In this document: positions 44,342-54,091 of the stretch, piece after piece
Layout: each line of letters opens with the position of its first letter
Position numbering within the stretch: position 1 is the first letter of the stretch
Assembly: GCF_002806945.1 (NCBI RefSeq)
Contig: NZ_NIHC01000004.1
Span: forward strand, 186,001 to 250,000
Length of the DNA: 64,000 nt
Reading direction: 5' to 3'
DNA from: Marinobacter salexigens
GTDB taxonomy: Bacteria > Pseudomonadota > Gammaproteobacteria > Pseudomonadales > Oleiphilaceae
Program-made: the position numbers and the translations under genes
Notes under the pieces: generated by a model
Told to the model about the DNA's origin: nothing
What the model saw: only the letters and a program-made list of their open reading frames with translations
Databases searched by the model: none

Positions 44342-46714
44342 TTGGAAGATTACATAATCTGGTTTGACCACCTGGGAATGTCCGATGTTGACCGGGTAGG
44401 TGGGAAAAACGCCTCCCTCGGTGAAATGATCAGTAATCTCGCCAATGCCGGTGTAACCGTTCCCGGCGGTTTTGCCACCACTGCACACGCCTATCGTGAG
44501 TTTCTGGCCAAAGATGGTTTGAAGGATAAAATCGATAAACTGCTCGATGCTCTTGATGTAAATGATGTTAATGAGCTTGCCCGTGTAGGTGCGAAAATTC
44601 GGCAGTGGATTATCGACACGCCTTTCCCGGACGCGTTGGAAGTTGCCCTCAAGGAAGCTTACGCCCAAATGCTGAATGGCAATGACAATATGGCCGTAGC
44701 AGTGCGTTCTTCTGCAACGGCCGAAGATCTGCCAGATGCATCCTTCGCGGGCCAGCAGGAAACTTTCCTGAACGTGGTTGGTCTGGAGCAGGTACGTACG
44801 TCCGTAAAAGAAGTGTTTGCCTCGTTGTTTAACGATCGTGCTATTTCATATCGTGTGCACCACGGCTTCGATCACAAATTGGTGGCTTTGTCTGCCGGCA
44901 TTCAAAAAATGGTGCGCAGTGAAACCGCATCGAGCGGCGTGATGTTTACTCTGGATACCGAGTCGGGTTTCCGTGACGTTGTGTTTATCACCGGCTCTTA
45001 TGGCCTGGGTGAAACGGTGGTTCAGGGCGCGGTTAACCCCGATGAGTTTTATGTGCACAAGCCCACGCTTGCTGCAGGCAGGCCAGCTGTGTTGCGGCGC
45101 AACCTGGGCAGCAAGGCCATCAAGATGATTTACCACTCAGAGCCGAGCAGTGGCCAGCTTGTAGAAACCGTTAAGGTGGACCCGGAAGAGCGCGGATTGT
45201 TCTGTATTGCTGATGCAGAAGTAGAAGAGTTGGCCAAGCAGGCCATGATCATTGAGAAGCACTATCAGCGGCCCATGGATATCGAATGGGCTAAAGACGG
45301 TGATGATGGCAAGATCTACATTGTTCAGGCGCGTCCTGAAACGGTTAAAAGCCGGGCGTCTGCAAACGTGATGGAGCGCTACCTGCTCAACGAAACAGGC
45401 ACAGTGCTGGTGGAAGGCCGGAGTATTGGTCACAAGATTGGCGCCGGCCCGGTGAAGATTATTACCAGTATCAAGGAAATGGACCGCGTTCAGGACGGTG
45501 ATGTACTGGTAACAGACATGACAGACCCGGACTGGGAGCCTGTTATGAAGCGGGCTTCTGCAATTATTACCGATCGTGGCGGCCGCACTTGCCACGCGGC
45601 TATCATAGCTCGTGAACTGGGTATTCCGGCGGTTGTAGGCTGCGGCGATGCAACAGAGGTTTTGAAAGACGGCCAGGAAGTAACTGTTTCCTGCGCCGAA
45701 GGCGACACCGGCCTTATTTACGAAGGCGCACTGGACTTTGAGCTGCGGGAAAATACCGTCGATTCCATGCCTAATATTCCGTTCAAAATCATGATGAACG
45801 TGGGCAACCCGGATCGCGCGTTTGATTTCCAGTCGCTGCCTAATGAAGGCGTTGGCCTGGCGCGCCTTGAGTTCATTATTAATCGTATGATTGGTGTGCA
45901 CCCCAAGGCTCTTCTTAATTTTGAAGGCCTGCCCCGGGACATCAAACAGACTGTAGAGAAGCGCATCTCTGGCTACAGTTCGCCGGTTGATTTTTATGTG
46001 GACAAACTGGTTGAAGGGATTTCTACCCTGGCCGCCGCGTTTTCACCAAAGAAGGTGATTGTGCGCTTGTCTGACTTTAAATCCAACGAATACGCCAACC
46101 TGATTGGCGGTACGTTGTATGAGCCAGACGAAGAAAACCCCATGTTGGGCTTTCGTGGCGCTTCCCGCTATATCTCTGAAACCTTCCGTGACTGTTTCGA
46201 GCTGGAGTGCCGTGCGCTCAAGCGAGTGCGCAATGAAATGGGTCTGACCAACGTAGAGATCATGGTGCCCTTCGTGCGTACCGTGGGTGAAGCCGAGCAG
46301 GTGGTCAAGTTGCTGGCTGAAAACGGCCTTAAGCGCGGCGAGAACGGCCTGCGTGTGATCATGATGTGTGAGCTTCCGGGCAATGCGTTGTTGGCTGATC
46401 AGTTCCTTGAGCACTTTGATGGTTTCTCTATTGGCTCCAACGATCTTACCCAGCTGACCCTTGGCCTGGATCGTGACTCGGGCATTATCGCGCATCTGTT
46501 CGATGAGCGGGACGAGGCCGTTAAAGTACTTCTGTCCAACGCTATCCAGGCATGCAGGAAGGCAGGTAAATACATCGGTATCTGTGGTCAAGGTCCATCT
46601 GATCATCCGGATCTGGCGAAATGGCTGATGGATCAGGGCATCGATAGCGTATCCCTGAACCCCGATTCGGTTCTGGATACCTGGTTCTTCCTGGCGGACG
46701 AGAAAATCGACTGA
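44342..46714 (+). CDS. ppsA: Phosphoenolpyruvate synthase
   Basis: This 790-aa enzyme makes PEP from pyruvate, ATP and water for gluconeogenesis. Domain order is the ATP-grasp region ([30 protein letters not shown]), the phospho-His domain with [21 protein letters not shown] (His about 418), and the C-terminal PEP/pyruvate barrel ending with GICGQGPSD. The start is a TTG preceded by GGGAG at 7 nt. The target Thr of PpsR lies two residues before the catalytic His, as expected. Confidence 0.97.
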   Translation: MEDYIIWFDHLGMSDVDRVGGKNASLGEMISNLANAGVTVPGGFATTAHAYREFLAKDGLKDKIDKLLDALDVNDVNELARVGAKIRQWIIDTPFPDALEVALKEAYAQMLNGNDNMAVAVRSSATAEDLPDASFAGQQETFLNVVGLEQVRTSVKEVFASLFNDRAISYRVHHGFDHKLVALSAGIQKMVRSETASSGVMFTLDTESGFRDVVFITGSYGLGETVVQGAVNPDEFYVHKPTLAAGRPAVLRRNLGSKAIKMIYHSEPSSGQLVETVKVDPEERGLFCIADAEVEELAKQAMIIEKHYQRPMDIEWAKDGDDGKIYIVQARPETVKSRASANVMERYLLNETGTVLVEGRSIGHKIGAGPVKIITSIKEMDRVQDGDVLVTDMTDPDWEPVMKRASAIITDRGGRTCHAAIIARELGIPAVVGCGDATEVLKDGQEVTVSCAEGDTGLIYEGALDFELRENTVDSMPNIPFKIMMNVGNPDRAFDFQSLPNEGVGLARLEFIINRMIGVHPKALLNFEGLPRDIKQTVEKRISGYSSPVDFYVDKLVEGISTLAAAFSPKKVIVRLSDFKSNEYANLIGGTLYEPDEENPMLGFRGASRYISETFRDCFELECRALKRVRNEMGLTNVEIMVPFVRTVGEAEQVVKLLAENGLKRGENGLRVIMMCELPGNALLADQFLEHFDGFSIGSNDLTQLTLGLDRDSGIIAHLFDERDEAVKVLLSNAIQACRKAGKYIGICGQGPSDHPDLAKWLMDQGIDSVSLNPDSVLDTWFFLADEKID

Positions 46715-46746
46715 GTATATTCCAACACCTAAGGAGAGCGACGAAG

Positions 46747-47226
46747 GTGGCAACGATAATTACCCCGGATTTGTGTGATGACTTCCCGGAAGTCGAAGTG
46801 GCTGCACCCGGCTTTAACAACTATGGCGGAATCAGGGCCTTCGGTGGCGAGATCGTCACAGTAAAGTGCTTTGAGGATAACTCGGTGGTCAAGGAACAGG
46901 TTGGCTTGCCGGGTAAAGGCCGTGTGATGGTGGTGGATGGTGGTGGCTCGATGCGCCACGCACTGCTAGGCGACATGTTGGCCGAGAAGGCTGCCAGTAA
47001 CGGTTGGGCTGGGCTGATCATCTATGGCTGCGTGCGGGATGTGGACGAGATCGGTAAAACGAACTTGGGGGTTCAGGCGTTGGCTACCTATCCCCGTAAA
47101 AGTGAAAAGCGTGGCCTCGGTGATCTGGATGTGCCGGTGACCTTCCATGGCGTGACGTTCCGCCCGGGCCATTACGTGTACGCTGACAACAACGGTATTC
47201 TTGTGTCAGAAAAGCCCCTGGTCTAG
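46747..47226 (+). CDS. rraA: Ribonuclease E activity regulator RraA
   Basis: This 159-aa protein matches RraA, which forms a ring trimer that binds RNase E and inhibits it. Conserved stretches are [43 protein letters not shown] and [17 protein letters not shown]. It starts at GTG, 32 bp after ppsA, with AAGGAGA upstream. The rne gene is 3 kb away in this window. A short hairpin overlaps the stop codon. Confidence 0.95.
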   Translation: MATIITPDLCDDFPEVEVAAPGFNNYGGIRAFGGEIVTVKCFEDNSVVKEQVGLPGKGRVMVVDGGGSMRHALLGDMLAEKAASNGWAGLIIYGCVRDVDEIGKTNLGVQALATYPRKSEKRGLGDLDVPVTFHGVTFRPGHYVYADNNGILVSEKPLV

Positions 47227-47235
47227 AGCCAGGGG
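47215..47235. other. Hairpin overlapping the rraA stop codon
   Basis: CCCCTGG (47215-47221) pairs with CCAGGGG (47229-47235) around a 7-nt loop containing the TAG stop. It lies between convergent rraA and the PilZ gene and lacks a T tract; it may slow both transcripts. Confidence 0.45.
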
Positions 47236-47242
47236 GGTGAAC

Positions 47243-47542
47243 CTAACGGGTGACTTCGCTGATGTTGGCCCCCAACAAAAAGCCGTCGCCCTCCGGTTCG
47301 CACCGGATGATTTCACAGATTGTCTCCAGTGGAGGGAACTGATCGTTGCTCGGATGCAGCACTGTGCTCAGTTCTTCTCCAATGGCCACTGGCTCCCGTA
47401 CAAGTAGCTGCATCCCTGTGGCGCTAAGATTCCGGCAGGTACCCGCAAAGGTGTTGCCTTTGCTGTCAGTGATTTCAATTTCTGATTCAACTTGCATGCG
47501 ATGAAAATCGCGCTTCTCCGAATAGTCCTTCATAAGATTCAC
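47243..47542 (-). CDS. PilZ-domain c-di-GMP-binding protein
   Basis: This 99-aa protein is a single PilZ domain with RxxxR (RDFHR, about 11-15) and the second motif NLSATG (about 38-43), both needed for cyclic-di-GMP binding. It starts at GTG whose last bases overlap the TGA of the upstream SH3 gene (GTGA), indicating translational coupling; an ATG lies three codons later. It has no catalytic domain and probably acts as an adaptor. Confidence 0.9.
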   Translation of the reverse strand: MNLMKDYSEKRDFHRMQVESEIEITDSKGNTFAGTCRNLSATGMQLLVREPVAIGEELSTVLHPSNDQFPPLETICEIIRCEPEGDGFLLGANISEVTR

Positions 47543-48225
47543 GCCCAGTTATCGGTTTTTCTTGTGGGTTTGAGCATCGGTATAATCAGTGCAAGAAGAA
47601 CACCTCCAAGAACCAGGCCGGCACCGACCAGCATGAAATCAGATTCCTTGCCGGCCTCCAGTCGCTCGTTCTCGGCGGTCAACACTTCCAGATCGTTGCG
47701 TAGCTTTTGATTGTCCTCCAGTAGCTCGCGATTCCGGCGCACCAGGTTAATTGAGTCTGAGGCTATGCTTTTGATGCGCCTGAGTTCCTGCTGCAATTCT
47801 TCAGAACGAGTAGAGAGAGTCGATTCTGCATTACTCAACGTGTCCCGTTCACTGGATATGTCTTTCAGTTGCTCTTTCAGCGAGGCCAGCTCAGTCTGCG
47901 CCTGCTCAAGCTGACGGCTTACTGTTTTCAGCCTGTCAGCGGCTATAGGTGTGTCGCTCAGGTATTGTGTGGACACCCAGCCGTCATTGCCTTTTGGCGT
48001 ACGCACACGAGTATAGCCGGTATCAGAGGTTTCGATAACTTGCAGGGCGGTCCCGCTGGGTACAGCATTCTCAATAATGCGGTATTGAGTGCCGGCACCG
48101 GAACGGACCGGAAGATAGAGTTGGTCATCAACCCAGACGGTTTTCGCCTGAGCCATGGCGATGGAAGACAATACAAAAAGCGCACTGATGGCAAGGCGAA
48201 AAAGTGTCACTGGCTGGGTTCCCAC
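47539..48225 (-). CDS. SH3-domain protein, TIGR04211/YgiM family
   Basis: This 228-aa protein has a signal peptide ending near AMAQA (about 27), a bacterial SH3 domain (about 30-92; VWVDDQLYLPVRSGAGTQYR), a long coiled coil (about 98-193) and a C-terminal membrane helix (FMLVGAGLVLGGVLLALIIPML). It is probably periplasmic and anchored at its C-terminus, like E. coli YgiM. Its stop overlaps the start of the PilZ gene. Role in the envelope is assumed, not shown. Confidence 0.9.
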   Translation of the reverse strand: MGTQPVTLFRLAISALFVLSSIAMAQAKTVWVDDQLYLPVRSGAGTQYRIIENAVPSGTALQVIETSDTGYTRVRTPKGNDGWVSTQYLSDTPIAADRLKTVSRQLEQAQTELASLKEQLKDISSERDTLSNAESTLSTRSEELQQELRRIKSIASDSINLVRRNRELLEDNQKLRNDLEVLTAENERLEAGKESDFMLVGAGLVLGGVLLALIIPMLKPTRKTDNWA

Positions 48226-48335
48226 GATGTTCGGTTAAAAAACGCGTTAATATCAGGCCCGCAATTTTGTCACAGATATGCGGTGGTTCAAGCGAGCTGT
48301 CATTACAATAAGCTCATGGAATTCTATCTATAGCT

Positions 48336-48635
48336 TCAGGGTAGAGCCACCTTAAACGGCTTAACGGTTACTTTGCTGTAAACGCCGGCGTCCATATAGG
48401 GGTCGCTGGCAGCCCAGGTTTCAGCGGCGACAAGAGAGTCGAATTCCGCTACAACGAGGCTACCCGAAAAGCCGGCTTCGCCCGGGTCTGGTGTATCGAT
48501 AGCCGGATGCGGCCCTGCAATCAACAATCTGCCCTCATTTTTCAGCTTCTGCAGTCGCTCAATGTGCGCCGGCCTTGTGGCCTGGCGCAATGGGAGGCTG
48601 TTGTCGACATCTTCACTGATAATTGCGTAATACAT
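48336..48635 (-). CDS. yciI: YciI family protein
   Basis: This 99-aa protein is a full-length YciI-like ferredoxin-fold protein: [17 protein letters not shown], then [22 protein letters not shown] with the conserved His, and [17 protein letters not shown] at the end. I chose the ATG at 48635, which is preceded by GGAGACC and matches the family start; the frame extends upstream. E. coli YciI function is unknown. It is divergent from the rnm gene. Confidence 0.92.
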   Translation of the reverse strand: MYYAIISEDVDNSLPLRQATRPAHIERLQKLKNEGRLLIAGPHPAIDTPDPGEAGFSGSLVVAEFDSLVAAETWAASDPYMDAGVYSKVTVKPFKVALP

Positions 48636-48775
48636 CGGGGTCTCCAAATCCTTGGCTGCCTTGTAAAGTAATGCATGGAGTTGCGGGGCTGGTACACTGT
48701 GATCTCCAGCCAGCGCAAGCTGACCAGTGCCTGTGTCGTTATTCGCACAGTTACTCATTTTATTTAGGAATTTTT

Positions 48776-49654
48776 GTGACTATACCGCAAGACCCTGGTT
48801 TGTGCATTGATCTGCATTGCCACAGCACCGCTTCAGACGGGGCGCTTTCGCCTACAGAGCTCCTTGCTCGTGCTGCGGAGAACAAGGTCACGCACCTTGC
48901 GCTGACGGACCACGATACAATTAGTGGGCTTCCAGAGGCGCATGCTGCCGCCATAGCTAACGGTGTGGTGCTGATTCCCGGTATTGAGCTCTCCTGCTTA
49001 TGGCGCAGCCGAACAATACACATAGTGGGGCTGGATTTTGATATTGAGAACGGCGGCTTTCTCAAAGCGTTGGAACAGCAGAATCGTAACCGGTGGGACA
49101 GGGCCGCTATGATTGCTGACCGCCAGAGCAAGCTTGCAATACCTGATCTGCTTGAGCGCGCTACGGTTGAGGCGGGAGGTGACGTTCCAGGGCGCCCGCA
49201 TTTTGCTCGGATTATGGTGGAATCAGGTGTGGTCAAGAATGCTGCACAGGCTTTCAAGAGGCATTTGGGGGCTGGGAAGCCCGGCGATGTTAAAGCGTAT
49301 TGGCCAGAGTTACCGGAAGTTGTGCAGTGGATCAATTCGGCGGGCGGGATTGCCGTGCTGGCGCATCCTCGTAAATACCAGCTTACGGCGACCAAATTAC
49401 GGGAACTGACTGCGGATTTTCGCCGTGCCGGTGGGCAGGCTATTGAGGTGGTAACCTCAGGGCAATCCAGTGGGGATCTCGGTTTTTTGGCTGAACTCTG
49501 TGTGCGGGAAAAGCTACTGGCATCTCAGGGTAGCGATTTTCACTTCCCCGGTGCGCCTTGGTGTGAGCTGGGGCGGATTATGAAAATGCCAGACGGGCTG
49601 GAGCCGGTCTGGCATCATTTCAAGCAGGTTCCTGGCGCTAACGCACTGGTTTAA
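48776..49654 (+). CDS. rnm: PHP-domain 5'-3' exoribonuclease RNase AM (YciV/TrpH)
   Basis: This 292-aa protein has the PHP metal-binding motifs: [29 protein letters not shown], and the late [10 protein letters not shown]. coli RNase AM, 293 aa, trims the 5' ends of 5S, 16S and 23S rRNA, and the length agrees. The start is GTG at 48776 with TAGGAA upstream. Its stop overlaps the convergent YecA-family gene by 4 bp. Confidence 0.93.
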   Translation: MTIPQDPGLCIDLHCHSTASDGALSPTELLARAAENKVTHLALTDHDTISGLPEAHAAAIANGVVLIPGIELSCLWRSRTIHIVGLDFDIENGGFLKALEQQNRNRWDRAAMIADRQSKLAIPDLLERATVEAGGDVPGRPHFARIMVESGVVKNAAQAFKRHLGAGKPGDVKAYWPELPEVVQWINSAGGIAVLAHPRKYQLTATKLRELTADFRRAGGQAIEVVTSGQSSGDLGFLAELCVREKLLASQGSDFHFPGAPWCELGRIMKMPDGLEPVWHHFKQVPGANALV

Positions 49655-50193
49655 TCCGGTGCGTGGAACAACAGGTACAGATCAGTCAGGGAGTCGGGGA
49701 TAGCATCCGCCATCTGGCCTGATAACTTTTCACTGTTTCGAACGTTCTGGAAGTCCTCATCATCGAATAACCCTGACAGTGTCAGCATTGGCACCATCAG
49801 GTCAGCGGTTTCCTCTTCGCTTGCCGCGTCCATCCACTTGTCTTCATGCTCCAGAAAGCAGTCCACAAAGCCCGCACACCAGTTTTCCAGTGCATTCATG
49901 GGGTCACCGTCTTCCGGTTCCGGAAGCTCGAGAGCCTGACCCATGTCGAGCGCTTTGGTCATGTCTCCCGCCAATTGCGTAACGCACTGGCGGAAGGTTT
50001 CCGGAATTCCGCCGCCGGGTGTCTGATCGGTGCCTGTCACAAGGCGGAAAATCGCTTCCATATTTAGTGTGACAGGCCCGACGACGCTGGCACATACAAC
50101 GCCGTGAAAGCCAAAGAAATCCAGGGCCTCGTCACCCCATGGCTCCGCGAACAGTATGTCTTCCAGTGCTTCGATGTCGGAATTAGACAGCAT
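49651..50193 (-). CDS. YecA/UPF0149-family protein
   Basis: This 180-aa acidic protein matches the UPF0149/YecA family (DEALDFFGFHGVVCAS, WCAGFVDCFLEHEDKW, LMVPMLTLSGLF). The C-terminal zinc SEC-type tail of longer YecA proteins is absent. It starts 3 bp after the rne stop codon and its ribosome site lies in the end of rne, so it is translationally coupled. Its function is unknown. Confidence 0.88.
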   Translation of the reverse strand: MLSNSDIEALEDILFAEPWGDEALDFFGFHGVVCASVVGPVTLNMEAIFRLVTGTDQTPGGGIPETFRQCVTQLAGDMTKALDMGQALELPEPEDGDPMNALENWCAGFVDCFLEHEDKWMDAASEEETADLMVPMLTLSGLFDDEDFQNVRNSEKLSGQMADAIPDSLTDLYLLFHAPD

Positions 50194-50196
50194 GGA

Positions 50197-53100
50197 TTAA
50201 TTGCTCCCCGGCTTTTTAGCGGCTTCGGCTGCTCGTTGGCGCTTGCGCACTTCGCGAGGGTCGTTGTAAGCGCGTCCAGGTGTAACCGGAAGGCCTGTTT
50301 CAGCGGCTGATTTGTCTTCGGTCTTCGGTGTCGAAGCGCTCTCTGAAGCCTCTGGCTTTTCTGCAGTTGCTTTGTCCACAGGCTTGTTTGCCGCAGGAGC
50401 TTTGGCACGACTTCTGGCAGGAGTCTGTCTCGGTTTCCTGGCAGGTGTTTCCTGGCTTGACTCCTCAGGTGAGGCTGGCTCACCGCTGGCTACAGGGGCT
50501 TCTGCAGATGCTGGCGTTTTAGCGTCTTTGTTTGCAGGCTTATCTGTTTTAGCAGCAGGCTCTTCAACTTCTTTCGCAGAAGGCTGTTTAGTTTCCTTGG
50601 TAGAGGGCTCTTTAGCCTCTTTGGCCGAAGGTTCTTTAATCTCCTTGGTTGAAGGCTCTTTAACATCCTTCGTTGAGGGCTCTTTAACATCCTTGGCTGC
50701 TGGCTCTCTAGCTTCTTTAGCTGAGGGCTCTCTAACCTCTTTAGCCGAGGGCTCTTTATCTTCTTTAACCAAAGCTTCTTTGCTTTCCTTGGCTGAGGGT
50801 GCTGCATCTACTTTGACAGCGCTGTCGGCGGGCGTTTGCTCTGCCTTGGGGGCAGCGGATGCGATGCTCAGCTCAGCTTCAGGCGTTGAGGCTTTTGGTT
50901 TTGCAGCAGGAGCTACTGCTTTCCCTGTTGCTTCATCTGTAGCCTGGGGCTTTTGAGCCACCAGAGGCATCTGCTCTTTCTGTTCCGGAGTAGGAGCTTC
51001 TTCAGTCTTCTTGGCGACCGGCTCCATTTTCTCTGGGGCAGAAGGCGTTTTCTGGGCTGCCTTGGTCTCGGCTACGGCCTTATGCTCAGGCTGTTTCTGT
51101 TCACTTTGTTGAGCCGCTGAAGCTTTGGTAGCAGCCTCATCTGCGCTCTTTACAGCTACAGCTGCAGCTTTTACATCAGTGTTGTCGCTATTAGCTTCCG
51201 GCTGAGTATCCTTCTGGTGCCTCTCGTTGCGAGCATTCTTGCGGGCAGCTGGAGTAGATGCAGGGCTTTCGGAAGGCGAGCCGTCCCGGTTGCGTGGGCG
51301 GCGCGGCTTACGGCGACTGTCGTCAGAGCTCGGCTTTTCAGCAGATGTCTTTTGCTGAGTAGTGTCTTTTTGATCGGCAGTGTTTCTGTTGTCGCGCTGG
51401 GGGCGATTGCGATTCTGGCCGCGACTCTGGCCGTCTTTGCGATTGTCCCGGCGACTATCTGCCTTTTTACTGTCAGCGCCGTTGTTCTCTGTGCCTTTTT
51501 CGGCCGTTTGACGATTCTGTGCCTGTGGCGGGCGGCTTTGATCGTCGTTGCGGTTGCGGCCTCTTGAGCGATTGTCGTCGGCCCGGCTTTTCTGGTTGTT
51601 GCTTTGGCGGCGTTCGCTGCCGTTGCGATTGCTGCGGCTCGCGTTTTGGTCTTCGCGGGCAACACGTGTTTTGCGCCGATCCTGCCGAACCTGATTGCGT
51701 TGATCTTCGCGCTTGGCACCTGCCTTTGACGTGTCGCGGCTTTCGCTCTGGGGCTCTTCTTCGCCGCCAAAGAAAAATGCAATCTTGCGACCGATCCGGC
51801 GGAACAGGCCATCATCCTGCTCAGCTGCATGCTGAGTCTCAGCGGCCTTCGGAGCTGCAGTGGGCGCGGGGGCTCTCGGGCGGACAGCCCTTACTGCGGC
51901 CTGTTCGCGAACTGGTTTGTCAGCAGCTGGAGTTTCAAACACCTCTTCTTCACGCTCGCTGTATTCCTGAGCTACCTGGTGGCTGGATACATGTTCTGGT
52001 GTGGTTTCGTCATCCCGCATGCGCAGGATTTCAAAGTGTGGCGTTTCCATATGTGGAACCGGCACGACCACAATTGTCACTTCCTGGCTGGCTTCAATAT
52101 CTGCCAGCTGCTTACGCTTTTCGTTAAGCAGGAAGGTGGCTACTGACACCGGGACTACGGCGCGAACCTCGCCAGTTTTATCCTTGGACGATTCTTCGTA
52201 AATCAGGCGCATGATGCTCAGTGCCAGGGATTCGATGCCGCGGATAGTGCCTTGACCTTCGCAGCGGGGGCAGACTTCACTTCGGGTTTCGCCAAGGGAA
52301 GGGCGCAGCCGTTGGCGGGACATTTCAAGAAGGCCAAAGCGTGAGATTTTGCCAACTTGAACTCGTGCCCTGTCGATTTCCAGGGCTTCGCGCATTTTTT
52401 GCTCAACTTCGCGCTGATGCCTGGCCGGTGTCATGTCGATAAAGTCGATGACGATGAGGCCGCCCATGTCCCGCAAGCGGAGCTGACGGGCAATTTCTTC
52501 TGCCGCTTCCAGGTTTGTCTGGTACGCGGTTTCTTCGATATCCTGGCCCTTGGTGGCGCGGGATGAGTTGATGTCAATGGACACCAGCGCCTCAGTAGGG
52601 TCAATAACAATAGAGCCGCCAGAGGGGAGTTTGACTTCCCGCTGGAACGCGGTCTCGATCTGGCCTTCAATCTGATACCGGCTGAACAGGGGGATTTCGT
52701 CCTTGTACAGCTTGATCTTGTTCTCGAACGTGGGCATAACGGCGCGCACGAAGTTCAATACGTCCTCGTAAACACCTTCCGCGTCGATCAGCACCTCGCC
52801 GATATCCTGACGAAGATAGTCACGGACGGCACGGATAATAACGTTGCTTTCCTGGTGAATCAGGAAGGGGGCTTTGCGCTCGCCGGCGGCCTGGGTAATG
52901 GCTTCCCAGAATTGCACCAGGTAGTCGAGATCCCACTGCAGCTCCTCAGCAGTGCGCCCAATACCGGCCGTGCGGACGATAATGCCCATGGACTTGGGCA
53001 CTTGCACGTCGTTCATGGCATCTTTCAGTTGCGCCCGTTCTTCACCTTCAATGCGGCGGGAAATGCCGCCAGCACGGGGGTTGTTGGGCATCAAAACAAG

Positions 53101-53481
53101 ATATCGACCGGCAAGGGAGATAAACGTTGTAAGGGCGGCGCCTTTGTTGCCACGTTCTTCCTTGTCAACCTGAACGATGACTTCCTGGCCTTCGGCAACG
53201 ACTTCTTTGATATTCACCTTGCCTTCAATCTGGCCTGGTGATTTTTTGAAGTAGTCCCGGGAGATTTCCTTTAACGGAAGAAAGCCGTGGCGGTCGGCGC
53301 CAAAGTCAACAAACGCGGCTTCCAGGCTCGGTTCTACACGGGTGATGCGTCCTTTGTAGATGTTGGCTTTTTTCTGCTCGCGGGAGCTGGATTCTATGTC
53401 TAGGTCAAACAGGCGTTGGCCGTCAACCAGGGCGACGCGCAACTCTTCTGGGTGAGTTGCATTGATGAGCATTCTTTTCAT
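50197..53481 (-). CDS. rne: Ribonuclease E
   Basis: This 1094-aa endoribonuclease starts mRNA decay and processes rRNA and tRNA precursors. The catalytic half shows the S1 domain (about 35-120; [20 protein letters not shown]), the DNase-I-like metal Asp residues ([20 protein letters not shown]) and the zinc-link CPRC near 404-407 as in E. coli. The C-terminal half (about 520-1094) is low-complexity: an Arg/Asn/Gln-rich RNA-binding region, an Ala/Lys/Glu-rich region and a run of octapeptide repeats. The last residues [12 protein letters not shown] are conserved, likely contacting PNPase. The long leader suggests autoregulation. Confidence 0.97.
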   Translation of the reverse strand: MKRMLINATHPEELRVALVDGQRLFDLDIESSSREQKKANIYKGRITRVEPSLEAAFVDFGADRHGFLPLKEISRDYFKKSPGQIEGKVNIKEVVAEGQEVIVQVDKEERGNKGAALTTFISLAGRYLVLMPNNPRAGGISRRIEGEERAQLKDAMNDVQVPKSMGIIVRTAGIGRTAEELQWDLDYLVQFWEAITQAAGERKAPFLIHQESNVIIRAVRDYLRQDIGEVLIDAEGVYEDVLNFVRAVMPTFENKIKLYKDEIPLFSRYQIEGQIETAFQREVKLPSGGSIVIDPTEALVSIDINSSRATKGQDIEETAYQTNLEAAEEIARQLRLRDMGGLIVIDFIDMTPARHQREVEQKMREALEIDRARVQVGKISRFGLLEMSRQRLRPSLGETRSEVCPRCEGQGTIRGIESLALSIMRLIYEESSKDKTGEVRAVVPVSVATFLLNEKRKQLADIEASQEVTIVVVPVPHMETPHFEILRMRDDETTPEHVSSHQVAQEYSEREEEVFETPAADKPVREQAAVRAVRPRAPAPTAAPKAAETQHAAEQDDGLFRRIGRKIAFFFGGEEEPQSESRDTSKAGAKREDQRNQVRQDRRKTRVAREDQNASRSNRNGSERRQSNNQKSRADDNRSRGRNRNDDQSRPPQAQNRQTAEKGTENNGADSKKADSRRDNRKDGQSRGQNRNRPQRDNRNTADQKDTTQQKTSAEKPSSDDSRRKPRRPRNRDGSPSESPASTPAARKNARNERHQKDTQPEANSDNTDVKAAAVAVKSADEAATKASAAQQSEQKQPEHKAVAETKAAQKTPSAPEKMEPVAKKTEEAPTPEQKEQMPLVAQKPQATDEATGKAVAPAAKPKASTPEAELSIASAAPKAEQTPADSAVKVDAAPSAKESKEALVKEDKEPSAKEVREPSAKEAREPAAKDVKEPSTKDVKEPSTKEIKEPSAKEAKEPSTKETKQPSAKEVEEPAAKTDKPANKDAKTPASAEAPVASGEPASPEESSQETPARKPRQTPARSRAKAPAANKPVDKATAEKPEASESASTPKTEDKSAAETGLPVTPGRAYNDPREVRKRQRAAEAAKKPGSN
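50553..50771 (-). repeat. Nine or ten tandem 24-bp repeats within rne
   Basis: The coding strand repeats a 24-bp unit encoding variants of KEPSAKEV/A (for example [24 protein letters not shown]), corresponding roughly to residues 900-975 of RNase E. Units differ by a few bases, so the array is diverged rather than freshly expanded. Confidence 0.85.
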
Positions 53482-53530
53482 GGAAAAAAGGTTTTCCTGT
53501 CGTTAGATTTTGACAGAAAACCGACAGGCG
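53482..53530 (-). promoter_or_regulatory. Structured 3' end of the rne leader, possible pseudoknot
   Basis: Just upstream of the rne start codon, 53496-53502 can pair with 53522-53528 (CCTGTCG/CGACAGG), and 53490-53496 can pair with 53516-53522 (GGTTTTC/GAAAACC). The pairings interleave, so they form either alternative hairpins or an H-type pseudoknot. The AGGAAAA ribosome site is inside the first pairing. This fits RNase E autoregulation through its leader. Confidence 0.5.
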
Positions 53531-53601
53531 TCGCATCTGCGAAGCAGGATGTGCGTGCCGCAGGCCCTGAGAAACAAGGGATGTGCGGCGGACAGACGAA
53601 T

Positions 53602-53620
53602 CACTCCCTGTCAGGGAGTG
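53602..53620 (-). other. Perfect hairpin in the rne leader
   Basis: CACTCCCTG and CAGGGAGTG flank a single central base, forming a strong hairpin about 120 nt upstream of the rne start. Stem-loops in the E. coli rne leader bind RNase E; a similar role is possible. Confidence 0.55.
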
Positions 53621-53702
53621 GTCCTGTTGATCTGGTTCCACCGACAACGCATCGCCTGCCTGCTGGCAGTGAAAGGTCGTGCAGGGTTCGTGTCTGTAGA
53701 CG

Positions 53703-53730
53703 CATATAATCCGTTTTCAGGTTCACTCAA
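53703..53730 (-). promoter_or_regulatory. Candidate promoter of rne
   Basis: On the minus strand TTGAGT (53725-53730) and TATATG (53703-53708) are separated by 16 bp. It would give a leader of about 215 nt. The 610-bp gap 53482-54091 holds this leader, this promoter and the rluC promoter; I see no further gene in it. Confidence 0.55.
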
Positions 53731-53926
53731 GTGCTTGGGTCTCACGTCGTATTCCTAAGCTGGACGGCCCGGCCTTGCGTGGCAGTGATTCTTCGCGATT
53801 TCGCCCGGCGGTTTCCGCGCGGTTTTATTTTTCCTGTTGCCAGCTCCCCGAATCGTTTTACGGGTATGCTCTGGCACTCCGGAAGCATTTCTTACGCCGA
53901 GCTCAATAGTAGTTGAACACTCGACG

Positions 53927-53955
53927 TTCAAACTCTTGAATAGTGTCGGTATACT
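53927..53955 (+). promoter_or_regulatory. Candidate promoter of rluC with overlapping inverted repeat
   Basis: TTCAAA (53927-53932) and TATACT (53950-53955) are 17 bp apart on the plus strand. An inverted repeat TTGAAC-N7-GTTCAA (53913-53931) overlaps the -35. It leaves a leader of about 130 nt before rluC. Confidence 0.45.
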
Positions 53956-54091
53956 CTTCTGCCGCTCCGGCTTCTGACTAGAGTAGGTCAGGCCGTAGAC
54001 AAACGACAAATCACGCTGGAATATAACAGTATTCAAGCAACCGTTCAATGCTGCTTGTGTCGCGCGTTACACCACCCGTTAAAGGAACCTT

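Noticed and set aside
45137..46753. Long minus-strand frames opposite ppsA
   Set aside because: They are mirror frames of a highly conserved enzyme gene with no ribosome site or domain.
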